Shown: positions 8,076 through 15,465 of the stretch, one piece after another
How positions within the stretch are numbered: the stretch's first letter is position 1
Layout of the letters: each line of letters starts with the position of its first letter
Source of the DNA: an uncultured Bacilli bacterium
GTDB lineage: Bacteria > Bacillota_I > Bacilli_A > RF39 > UBA660
Length of the DNA stretch: 22,407 nucleotides
Reading direction: 5' to 3'
Assembly (NCBI GenBank): GCA_947627835.1
Contig: CANQXM010000009.1
Coordinates: 1-22,407 of the forward strand
The notes under the pieces: generated by a model
Seen by the model: only the letters and a program-made list of their open reading frames with translations
Database searches by the model: none
What the model was told of the DNA's origin: nothing
Program-made: the position numbers and the translations under genes

Positions 8076-8573
8076 TCATGATTCTGGCAAGGTTATGGCT
8101 ATTTTTCCAGAGATATTTTTGCCAAGATCGGTAGAATCGGTCGTATTTTGATAAGAAATTATGATTTTGATAAGCAAAACACTATTTGGTTGAATGGTTG
8201 CTGCATCATAAAGTGGCATATCCATTGTTGGGAAAATTTCTTGATGAATAATCCGATTTTCATTGACATATAAATCATAGGTAAGGTTTGAAAAGTTATT
8301 TAGTTCATTTCTTACTTCTTTTGCTACAACACTGTAAAGTTTTTCTTCTTCGGTTGGATTTTTCACGGTTAAGGTAAGGGTTTTCTCTTCACTTTTTTTG
8401 ATATTTTCAAAGGTAAATCTTTTGGGTTCTTCCATTTCTAGGTTTTCTTCAGTTTTAATTGGTGGTTCTTTTTGGAGTACTTTTTGAAGTCCGATGATTC
8501 CTACTCCTAGAAGTAGAACGATCAGAACTGCACCAATTCGCATTTTATCGGTTTTCGTTAATTTCTTTTTCAT
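8076..8573 (-). CDS. Membrane-anchored TasA-fold-like protein, coupled to trxB
   Basis: A 165-residue protein with a basic N-terminus (KKKLTKTDK), one membrane helix (about 12-30), a short acidic linker and an extracytoplasmic beta-rich domain (about 52-163). It is not a named family to me. It shares two landmarks with the TasA-like protein at 7468-8013: a VKN triplet followed ten residues later by Tyr (V70-K71-N72, Y80), and a C-terminal strand pair with Y141 and G151-K152. Unlike its neighbour it lacks a TYAFFT or AxA cleavage region, so it is probably a permanent membrane anchor. Its ATG overlaps the trxB stop (ATGA) and no SD is visible in front of it, which suggests translational coupling to trxB. 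Function unknown; a tether or accessory for a surface fibre is inference. Confidence 0.75.
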   Translation of the reverse strand: MKKKLTKTDKMRIGAVLIVLLLGVGIIGLQKVLQKEPPIKTEENLEMEEPKRFTFENIKKSEEKTLTLTVKNPTEEEKLYSVVAKEVRNELNNFSNLTYDLYVNENRIIHQEIFPTMDMPLYDAATIQPNSVLLIKIIISYQNTTDSTDLGKNISGKIAITLPES

Positions 8574-9460
8574 TTTTGATGACTGATATAAATGGCAGCG
8601 GTTGCTCCTTCTGCTGCAGCAGTAACAATTTGATATACCTTTTTAATAATGATATCGCCGACGGCGAAGATGCCTTTCACCTTGGTTTCATAGTTTTCAT
8701 CTACCATAAAGTATCCCACTGGATTTGTGATTTCTAAGTCTTTTGCAAAATCGGTTTTCGGTGCATAACCAATGTAGATAAATAAGGCACTAACGGGAAT
8801 GGTTTTTTCATTGTTAATTTCAATGGATGCTAAGTGTCCCTCTTCTTCATTTACTTTGGTAATGACGGAGTTATACACAAATTCGACATTCGGACAAGCC
8901 TTAATTCGTTTAATTAATTCTTCACTTGCACGAAATTCATCACGACGATGAATTAAATAAATTTTTTTCACAATTTTAGAAAGGTATAAGGCTTCTTGAA
9001 GGGCACTATTTCCTCCCCCAACGACGGCGATTTCTTTCTCTTTATATAGAGTTCCATCACAGAGCGCACAAGTACTGATTCCTTTTCCTACTAGTTCTTT
9101 TACGTTTGGAAGGTCTAATAAAATGGGACTTCTTCCGGTTGCTACAATGACGTTTCTAGCGTAGTACACTTCTTCATTGGTTTCTACTTTTTTTCGATCT
9201 TCGACAACGGACAATTTAGTTACTTCAGCAATTTTATAAGGAATTTGTAAGGTACGAATTTGATCAAATAAGTTCATCGATAAATCAGGACCTGCAATGG
9301 ATTTGATGCCTGGATAGTTTTCGACATTATCAATGATGTTGATGATTCCTCCGGGTCTTTCTTTTTCTAATATGAGAACACTTAATCCGGCTCTTTTGGC
9401 ATAGATGGCTGCACTGACCCCTGCAATTCCCATCCCGATGATAATACAATCGTAAGTCAT
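8570..9460 (-). CDS. trxB: Thioredoxin reductase
   Basis: A 296-residue low-molecular-weight FAD/NAD(P)H flavoprotein. The N-terminal FAD motif is GMGIAG (9-14), where most TrxB proteins have GSGPAG. The redox-active pair C131-A-L-C134 is followed by DG, the second nucleotide-binding motif is GGGNSA (148-153), and the C-terminal FAD motif is FAVGDI near 265. It reduces thioredoxin with NADPH in the cytoplasm; a close ferredoxin- or NADH-linked relative cannot be excluded from sequence alone. It has SD AAAGGAGG and starts 12 bases after lgt, so it is co-transcribed with lgt and with the overlapping anchored protein downstream. Confidence 0.92.
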   Translation of the reverse strand: MTYDCIIIGMGIAGVSAAIYAKRAGLSVLILEKERPGGIINIIDNVENYPGIKSIAGPDLSMNLFDQIRTLQIPYKIAEVTKLSVVEDRKKVETNEEVYYARNVIVATGRSPILLDLPNVKELVGKGISTCALCDGTLYKEKEIAVVGGGNSALQEALYLSKIVKKIYLIHRRDEFRASEELIKRIKACPNVEFVYNSVITKVNEEEGHLASIEINNEKTIPVSALFIYIGYAPKTDFAKDLEITNPVGYFMVDENYETKVKGIFAVGDIIIKKVYQIVTAAAEGATAAIYISHQK

Positions 9461-9472
9461 ATGATTCCTCCT

Positions 9473-10285
9473 TTAAAAATGAATGGATGTTGTATTTTCT
9501 TCGCTGTATAAATCTTCAAATTTACTTTTTCTACTTAAAATCATAAAAGCAAACATGGCTATTACAAATAAGATGACGGAAACAAGTTGAGCGACACGGA
9601 ATCCTCCTAGCATTAAGGAATCGGTTCGCAATGATTCGATGAAGAAACGTCCAAAACTATACCACATCAGATAAATACAAGTTAGTTGTCCAACTTTTAG
9701 GTATTTGTATTTTCTTGCTAAAAGAAGAACAATGACTCCGAGTAAGCACCATAATGATTCATAGAAGAATGTTGGATGATAGTAGTGGCCGTTAATATAT
9801 AAGCCTTCAATGATGATATTTGGAATATGGTATCCTTGAAGAGTTTCTAGGGTTGTTTCAATGCCATGCGCTTCCCCATTAAAGAAGTTTCCCCATCTAC
9901 CGATGGCTTGTCCTAGTAGCACAGAAACGGTTGCCATATCAGTAATTTTAAAAGTTCGTACTTGATAACGATGACAATAGAAAGCAATGGTTAAGAATCC
10001 AAAGAGTAAGCCCCCATGGATGGCAAGCCCTCCTTCCCAAATTTTGAAAATAGATAAGGGATCTGATTGATAGATGGACCAATTAAATACGACATAGTAA
10101 AGTCTTGCTCCGATAAAACCTATGATTACAGACCAAAAGAATAAATTAAAAATAAAATCAGATGGATAGTTATGTCTTTTTGCTTCTTTTTGTAATAGAT
10201 AATATCCTGCAATCACCGCAAGTAATATTAAAACGGAATACCATTTGATTTCAAATCCGCCGATTGAAAATATAACTGGATTCAT
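9473..10285 (-). CDS. lgt: Prolipoprotein diacylglyceryl transferase
   Basis: A 270-residue polytopic inner-membrane enzyme that transfers diacylglycerol from phosphatidylglycerol to the lipobox cysteine of prelipoproteins, the first step of lipoprotein maturation. Recognised by GARLYYV (59-65), EGGLAIHGG (84-92) and the Lgt signature GRWGNFFNGEAHG (129-141) with R130, N133 and E138. The C-terminal helices contain the FYES segment and a conserved GRFFIESLRTD. About seven membrane helices are expected. It is the first gene of an lgt-trxB operon, an order common in Firmicutes. The SD is TAGGAGA and the promoter is just upstream. Confidence 0.96.
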   Translation of the reverse strand: MNPVIFSIGGFEIKWYSVLILLAVIAGYYLLQKEAKRHNYPSDFIFNLFFWSVIIGFIGARLYYVVFNWSIYQSDPLSIFKIWEGGLAIHGGLLFGFLTIAFYCHRYQVRTFKITDMATVSVLLGQAIGRWGNFFNGEAHGIETTLETLQGYHIPNIIIEGLYINGHYYHPTFFYESLWCLLGVIVLLLARKYKYLKVGQLTCIYLMWYSFGRFFIESLRTDSLMLGGFRVAQLVSVILFVIAMFAFMILSRKSKFEDLYSEENTTSIHF

Positions 10286-10308
10286 GTTTGATTCTCCTAA
10301 CTTGAATC

Positions 10309-10317
10309 ATTATATCA
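10309..10317 (-). promoter_or_regulatory. Extended -10 promoter of the lgt-trxB operon
   Basis: TGA-TATAAT (10317-10309), a perfect -10 with the TGn extension. The -35 position falls in the T-run of the preceding terminator and has no consensus match. This is typical of promoters that rely on the extended -10. Confidence 0.65.
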
Positions 10318-10328
10318 TTGTTTTTGCT

Positions 10329-10354
10329 AAAAAAAAAGAAGGTCTTCCTTCTTT
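10329..10354 (-). terminator. Intrinsic terminator of the 673-residue protein gene
   Basis: AAAGAAGG (10354-10347), loop AAGA, CCTTCTTT (10342-10335), continuing into a run of T. The stem starts 6 bases after the stop codon (10363-10361). It is the only well-formed terminator here whose stem does not overlap a stop. Confidence 0.85.
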
Positions 10355-10360
10355 TCTCGG

Positions 10361-12382
10361 TTATTTTTTTAAGGTTCTTGCTCTGGTTTGTTCTTGATTT
10401 ACGACTAAGTCGTCTTCTTTAAAGAATCCTTCATATGCAACAAATTTATTATTTTGATAAGAATGTTCATTGGTTGCACGTACTCCAATGTATTCATAAC
10501 CAGCTTCTAAAGCTTTGACAATTTCTTCCGTATCGGTAAATCCTTTGATTTCTCCTTCAGGTGATTTTAAGAAAATGGCATCGGCTTGTTTTTCAGTTCC
10601 TGCTTTATAATATGGTGTATAAGGTTTTACTCCGATGGTATCTGCAGATTTATAAATAGATGCATCTTCTTTAATTGTAAAAGTACTATTTTGATCTGGC
10701 ATTTGTTCTAAAATTTCTAGAATTTCATCATCGACTGTTTTCGTTTCTTCTTTTGGATTTGTAATGGTAATGGTCGTATTTGATGGTTTGTTATTCTTAT
10801 CTAGTTCTTCTTCATTTTGTTGTTTGTGTTTTGCTACATAGTTACTGCAACCTTTAAGTCCTAAAGCTGCTACGAGTGCAACCACACCACAAACCATGAT
10901 GGCTTTGGCATGTTTTTTAATATCTTTCGCAACATCTTTGATGGTTTTCTTTTCTTTTTTAGCAAGATCTTCTTTTTTCACATATGAATATTTACTTTTT
11001 AAAGGATTACCAAAATCGACATCATAACCGGTTAGTTGATAACCATCATTTAAAGCATTTTCTAATTCTTCTTTACTTCCTACAATGTTATAATCGTTGT
11101 CTTTTTGAATGAAGTAACCAATAATTTTTCCGCTTTTGCCTTTTTTAATTTTCTTTTTCCCCGTTTGATTTAAGAATTCTTCTTCGCTTTCCATTTGCAT
11201 AATATCATTTGTTAATACGACTTTTTCATCGATGTTAAAGCATTCTTTTACTTCTTGATTATTTTTGTGGCGATAAGCTTTTTCTTCTTCCATCTTTTTT
11301 GAAATACATTCTTTGACTTTTGGAAGCATTTCTTCTTCTACATGATAATGTTGATAATCGATGTTTCCGAGTTCTTTTTCGATGTCTTCAACTTTGTTAT
11401 TTGGATTATAAAGTCCAAGATCTTCTAGGATTTCCATGGCTAAACTATCCATGATGTATTCTTGTAATTTCTTTTTAAAAATACTCCATTCTTTTTCGCT
11501 CATGTTTTCACATTGGAAGTCTTCTTTTTGGGCGTTTTCTACTTTTTTATAGAATGCCATTAGTTCTGGTGCAGGAATTTCATCAACTTTATCACACCAA
11601 ATGTTTAAGCTTTCTTTGATATTTCTTTTAATTTCTTTTTCTTCTTTAATTTTTCTTAAACATTCTTCTAAGTAATTTACCAAGGTTTCTTTTTCTTGGA
11701 TGGTAAGTCCAAAGGTTTCTTTATTCTTTTTGTAAGTATTTAATTCATCTTCTACCCGTTCAAAATCCTCTAATTTGGTATTCTTGGCATTTGCAATTAA
11801 GTTTTTCGTAAACATCGCTGCATCTTTATTTTCTAAGATTTTTTCGATGATTTCTTTTTCTTCTTTGCTAATGTTTTCTTTTTTCTCACTTAAAACTAAC
11901 TCACCTGGATTTGAAACAACAATCTCATAATTAACATCATAACCAAATTTTTCAAGGATGGTTGCAATAATAATCTTCATTTCTTCATCGGTTAAGTTTA
12001 ATTCTTCTTTCATGGTTTCATCAAAGAATTCTCCTCTTTTGATTTGAAATAGGATGTCTTCTTTTTGACGATCATTTAAGTGATCATAATCAAGTTTACT
12101 AAAAGCAAGAATCATTTTTTGATAGAATGCATGTCGTTTTTCTTCTTCGTTCATTTCTGGATTACTTTCTTTTTCTACTTTGATTTCTTTTAATTGTTCT
12201 TCGATGTATTTTACTACGACTTTCTTTTCTTTTTTAGTTAATCCTAGTGCTTTTCTATCGTTTTTAAATTCTTCAAAAATTTGTTCTGCACTTTTTTCTT
12301 CTGCATTTCTATTTACTGCGTTATCTAAGATTTCTTTAATCTTTGCAGCAACTTCTGGTCGATTTAAAATTTCTTTTTTCAT
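10361..12382 (-). CDS. Single-pass membrane protein with two sets of internal repeats, unknown function
   Basis: I do not recognise a family. From the ATG at 12382-12380 it is 673 residues. Residues 1-490 are charged, helical and presumably cytoplasmic; one membrane helix is at about 492-511 (ending KGC); 515-673 would be outside. The N-terminal part holds a duplicated helical module: the segment around 38-71 (ALGLTKKEKKVVVKYIEE) resembles that around 218-250 (TFGLTIQEKETLVNYLEE), with weaker similarity over the following 80 residues. A second motif occurs once on each side of the membrane: 422-473 and 603-659, each ending in a Tyr/Phe-rich strand and KEDL or KEDDL. The start was chosen for ATG and SD AGAGGGG; an in-frame TTG at 12436-12434 also has AGAGGGG and would add 18 residues. 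It is monocistronic. Confidence 0.8.
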   Translation of the reverse strand: MKKEILNRPEVAAKIKEILDNAVNRNAEEKSAEQIFEEFKNDRKALGLTKKEKKVVVKYIEEQLKEIKVEKESNPEMNEEEKRHAFYQKMILAFSKLDYDHLNDRQKEDILFQIKRGEFFDETMKEELNLTDEEMKIIIATILEKFGYDVNYEIVVSNPGELVLSEKKENISKEEKEIIEKILENKDAAMFTKNLIANAKNTKLEDFERVEDELNTYKKNKETFGLTIQEKETLVNYLEECLRKIKEEKEIKRNIKESLNIWCDKVDEIPAPELMAFYKKVENAQKEDFQCENMSEKEWSIFKKKLQEYIMDSLAMEILEDLGLYNPNNKVEDIEKELGNIDYQHYHVEEEMLPKVKECISKKMEEEKAYRHKNNQEVKECFNIDEKVVLTNDIMQMESEEEFLNQTGKKKIKKGKSGKIIGYFIQKDNDYNIVGSKEELENALNDGYQLTGYDVDFGNPLKSKYSYVKKEDLAKKEKKTIKDVAKDIKKHAKAIMVCGVVALVAALGLKGCSNYVAKHKQQNEEELDKNNKPSNTTITITNPKEETKTVDDEILEILEQMPDQNSTFTIKEDASIYKSADTIGVKPYTPYYKAGTEKQADAIFLKSPEGEIKGFTDTEEIVKALEAGYEYIGVRATNEHSYQNNKFVAYEGFFKEDDLVVNQEQTRARTLKK

Positions 12383-12383
12383 A

Positions 12384-12446
12384 AAAATCCCCTCTATTAA
12401 GGCAGGGAGCTTGGATTTTTCGTATCTTTTTGCCAAAATCCCCTCT
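12384..12446 (-). promoter_or_regulatory. Leader with duplicated SD segment and alternative pairing
   Basis: The 12-base segment AGAGGGGATTTT occurs twice, at 12446-12435 and 12395-12384, exactly 51 bases apart. The second copy is the SD of the chosen ATG; the first precedes an in-frame TTG. Between them lies AAAAATCC (12420-12413), complementary to GGATTTT in copy 1 (7 pairs) or GGATTTTT in copy 2 (8 pairs). Only one can pair at a time. Confidence 0.45.
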
Positions 12447-12458
12447 GCTTGACGTTCT

Positions 12459-12487
12459 ATTCTAGCTTATTTTTATTGATTTGTCAA
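12459..12487 (-). promoter_or_regulatory. Promoter of the 673-residue protein gene
   Basis: TTGACA (12487-12482), a 17-base spacer and TAGAAT (12464-12459), close to the full housekeeping consensus. It lies directly behind the uvrA terminator. Transcription would begin near 12452, only a few bases before the first AGAGGGG copy. Confidence 0.8.
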
Positions 12488-12490
12488 TTA

Positions 12491-12522
12491 TAATAAAAAG
12501 AAGAAATCCCTGGAGATTTCTT
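12491..12522 (-). terminator. Intrinsic terminator of uvrA
   Basis: AAGAAATC (12522-12515), a 6-base loop and GATTTCTT (12508-12501), followed by CTTTTTATT. The 5' arm begins inside the uvrA stop codon (12523-12521). Confidence 0.85.
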
Positions 12523-15325
12523 ACAAATATTTTTGTAGCCACTGTCCTGTATAGGATTCTTTTACTTTGCTTACTTCTTCTGGGGTTCCACACGCTACAA
12601 CGGTTCCTCCACTTTTTCCACCTTCTGGACCTAAATCGATGATATGATCGGCGACTTTAATGACATCTAGGTTATGTTCGATTACAATGACGGTATCGCC
12701 ATTATCAACAATTCGATTTAAGATAGCAAGTAATTTTTTAATATCTTCTGTGTGAAGTCCAGTGGTTGGTTCATCTAAGATAAATAGGCTTTTCCCCGTT
12801 GCTTTCTTTTGGAGTTCTTTAGCAAGTTTTACTCTTCCGGCTTCTCCTCCAGAGAGGGTTGGAGCGCTTTGACCCAGCTCAATATAGGTTAAACCAACAT
12901 CCATTAATACATCCAATTTTTGTTTAATTTTTGGAACATTGGCAAAGAATTCGGTTGCTTCATTTACGCGCATTTTTAAAACATCTTCGATACTTTTTCC
13001 TTTGAACTTAATGTCTAGGGTTTCTTTATTATATCTTTTTCCTTTACATACTTCACAAGGAACATATACATCTGGTAAGAAGTGCATTTCTATTTTCTTT
13101 ACACCATCGCCCCAGCAAGCTTCACAACGTCCACCTTTGACGTTAAAGGAAAATCTTCCTTTGTCATATCCGCGCATTTTACTTTCTTTGGTAGTAGCAA
13201 ATAACTCCCGGATGTCATCAAAGACTCCTACATAGGTTGCGGGATTACTTCTTGGGGTTCTTCCGATAGCATCTTGGGTAATCATGACGACTTTATCAAT
13301 ATGATTTAAGCCTTTTACTTCTTTACATTTGCCGGGTATTTCTTTGGAACGATATAAGTTTTGAGCAATGGTTTTATATAACACTTCATTTACCAAGGTA
13401 CTTTTTCCAGATCCAGAAACACCAGTGACACAAATAAATTTACCAAGTGGGAATTTGACATTGATTTTCTTTAGGTTGTTTTCTTCGGCTTTGATTACTT
13501 CTAAGTATTTTCCATTCCCTTTTCGACGATGTTTTGGCACTTCAATTTTTTCAATTCCCGCTAAGTATCTTCCTGTCAAACTTTTTGGATTTTTCATGAC
13601 TTCTTCTGGGGTTCCACAAGCTACGACATTTCCCCCTTCGGTTCCAGCACCGGGTCCAATATCAATTAAATAATCACTTGCTAACATGGTATCGGTATCA
13701 TGTTCTACGACGATTAAGGTATTTCCTAAATCCCGCATTTCTTTTAAAGAGTTAATTAGTTTTTCATTATCCCGTTGATGAAGTCCAATACTTGGTTCAT
13801 CTAAGACATACAAAACCCCCGATAATTTACTACCAATTTGAGTAGCAAGACGAATTCGCTGACTTTCTCCACCGGAAAGTGTTCCTGCCCGACGATCTAG
13901 CGTCAAGTATTCAAGTCCAACATTTTGTAAGAATTCCAAGCGATTGTCAATTTCTTTTAATAATAAGCGACTGATTTCTTCTTGTTCTTTATTTAGTTTT
14001 AAGTTTTGTAAAAATGAACGAAGTTCACCGATACTCATCTTCGTCATCTCATAAATATTTTTCTTATTAATATAAATAGACAAAATGCTATCTTGTAATC
14101 TAGAACCGTGACATTTATTACATTCTTGTTCCACCATAAAGGTTTCTAGCCATTCCCGAATCCAAGCACTTGAAGTTTCCATATAACGACGTTCGAGGTT
14201 ATTGATTACCCCTTCATAATAATCATTGCTATAGCGAACGTTTCCGTTTTTGGCTACGTATTTGACCGAGATTGGTTCTGGGGTTCCATATAAAATGATC
14301 TTCATTTTTTCTTTGGAAATTTCTTTCACGGGCGCATTCATATCAATGTGATATTTTTCACATACAGCTTGCATGGTCGTATTATGAATGTTGTTATCTA
14401 TATTATACGCAACGATTGCACCCTCATTTAAGCTTTTTTCTTTATCCGGAATAATTAAGTCTTCATTAATTTTTTGTTTGGTTCCCAAGCCTTTACATTC
14501 TTCACAAGCTCCATAAGGAGAATTAAAAGAAAACATTCTGGGTTCTAAAGCTCCAATCGAGTAATTACATTTTAAGCAGGCATAGTTTTCACTCATCAAA
14601 ATTTCTTCTTGATCTATAACATTGATTAACACAAGTCCTCCTGCTAATTTGGTACTTGTTTCAATGGCTTCAAAAATACGACTGCGCTCTTCTTCATGAA
14701 TGACAACCCGATCAATGATAACTTCAATGGTATCTTTAATATTTTTTTCTAGTTTGATTTCTTCTTCTAAGCCATAAACGGTTCCATTTACTCTTACTCT
14801 TGAATAACCATCGGCTTGCAAGCTTTCAAAAAGATCTTTATGGGTTCCTTTTTCTCCTCGTACTACGGGTGCTAAAATCTCAATTTTGGTTCCTTCTTTT
14901 AATTCCATGACTTTATTTGTCATTTCTTCAATACTTTGGGAAGTAATCGGAATGTGATGATGAGGACAGTAAGGGGTTCCAATCCGTGCAAATAAAAGTC
15001 TTAGAAAATCATAAATCTCGGTAATGGTTCCTACTGTACTTCGTGGATTTTTATTGGTTGTTTTTTGATCGATGGAAATACTTGGCGAAAGGCCTTCAAT
15101 GGAATCCACATCTGGTTTTTCAACATTGCCGATAAACTGACGCGCATAGGCACTTAGACTTTCTACATAACGACGTTGTCCTTCGGCGTAGATGGTATCA
15201 AATGCCAAACTACTTTTTCCAGAACCGGATACTCCTGTCATGACTACTAATTTATTTTTTGGGATTTCAATATCAATGTTTTTTAAATTATTTTCTCTTG
15301 CTCCCTTTATCACAATTTTATCCAT
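12521..15325 (-). CDS. uvrA: Excinuclease ABC subunit A
   Basis: A 934-residue UvrA, the DNA-damage-sensing ATPase of nucleotide excision repair, which works as a dimer and loads UvrB. It has two ABC modules: Walker A GVSGSGKSS (31-39) and GVSGSGKST near 635, signatures LSGGESQRIRLA near 480 and LSGGEAGRVKLA near 820, each with a following LDEPS/LDEPT. Zinc-binding CxxC pairs are present in CLKC/CEEC and CEAC/CEVC, with an additional CNKC. Start: the ATG at 15325-15323, which gives the family-typical MDKIVIKGARENNLK and has SD GAGGTG 6 bases upstream; a GTG three codons earlier (15334-15332) overlaps that SD and is less likely. It is not next to uvrB, and is transcribed alone from a promoter that carries an operator-like inverted repeat. 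Confidence 0.97.
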   Translation of the reverse strand: MDKIVIKGARENNLKNIDIEIPKNKLVVMTGVSGSGKSSLAFDTIYAEGQRRYVESLSAYARQFIGNVEKPDVDSIEGLSPSISIDQKTTNKNPRSTVGTITEIYDFLRLLFARIGTPYCPHHHIPITSQSIEEMTNKVMELKEGTKIEILAPVVRGEKGTHKDLFESLQADGYSRVRVNGTVYGLEEEIKLEKNIKDTIEVIIDRVVIHEEERSRIFEAIETSTKLAGGLVLINVIDQEEILMSENYACLKCNYSIGALEPRMFSFNSPYGACEECKGLGTKQKINEDLIIPDKEKSLNEGAIVAYNIDNNIHNTTMQAVCEKYHIDMNAPVKEISKEKMKIILYGTPEPISVKYVAKNGNVRYSNDYYEGVINNLERRYMETSSAWIREWLETFMVEQECNKCHGSRLQDSILSIYINKKNIYEMTKMSIGELRSFLQNLKLNKEQEEISRLLLKEIDNRLEFLQNVGLEYLTLDRRAGTLSGGESQRIRLATQIGSKLSGVLYVLDEPSIGLHQRDNEKLINSLKEMRDLGNTLIVVEHDTDTMLASDYLIDIGPGAGTEGGNVVACGTPEEVMKNPKSLTGRYLAGIEKIEVPKHRRKGNGKYLEVIKAEENNLKKINVKFPLGKFICVTGVSGSGKSTLVNEVLYKTIAQNLYRSKEIPGKCKEVKGLNHIDKVVMITQDAIGRTPRSNPATYVGVFDDIRELFATTKESKMRGYDKGRFSFNVKGGRCEACWGDGVKKIEMHFLPDVYVPCEVCKGKRYNKETLDIKFKGKSIEDVLKMRVNEATEFFANVPKIKQKLDVLMDVGLTYIELGQSAPTLSGGEAGRVKLAKELQKKATGKSLFILDEPTTGLHTEDIKKLLAILNRIVDNGDTVIVIEHNLDVIKVADHIIDLGPEGGKSGGTVVACGTPEEVSKVKESYTGQWLQKYL

Positions 15326-15381
15326 TTTTGTCACCTCATTGTTCCTTATTTTAACACTTCTTGTTTATTTCATGCAAAATT

Positions 15382-15410
15382 AATATAGCAAACATTGGTT
15401 TGTGTGTCAA
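15382..15410 (-). promoter_or_regulatory. uvrA promoter
   Basis: TTGACA (15410-15405), a 17-base spacer and TATATT (15387-15382): a perfect -35 and a near-perfect -10. The leader to the ATG is about 50 bases and contains no obvious structure. Confidence 0.8.
15389..15402. promoter_or_regulatory. Operator-like inverted repeat in the uvrA promoter spacer
   Basis: CAAAC-N4-GTTTG, perfect 5-base arms around 4 bases, exactly between -35 and -10. The Gram-positive LexA (DinR) box has the layout CGAAC-N4-GTTCG, and this differs by one symmetric change in each arm. uvrA is a classical SOS gene, so a LexA-type operator variant is plausible but not shown. Confidence 0.45.
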
Positions 15411-15440
15411 TTCTTTTTGTTACATGATTTTTTTTCGTTT

Positions 15441-15465
15441 AAAAAAGATGCTTCTTTCGCATCTT
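15441..15465 (-). terminator. Intrinsic terminator of the 383-residue protein gene
   Basis: AAGATGC (15465-15459), a 7-base loop and GCATCTT (15451-15445), followed by more T. The first base of the stem overlaps the stop codon (15467-15465). Confidence 0.85.

Noticed and set aside
12383..12436. TTG start giving an 18-residue longer form of the 673-residue protein.
   Set aside because: The downstream ATG has an equally good SD at better spacing and a stronger start codon. The TTG is kept as a possible alternative because of the duplicated leader.
15326..15334. GTG start three codons upstream for uvrA.
   Set aside because: The GTG overlaps the SD of the ATG, and UvrA proteins typically begin at the MDKIVIKGA-type sequence.
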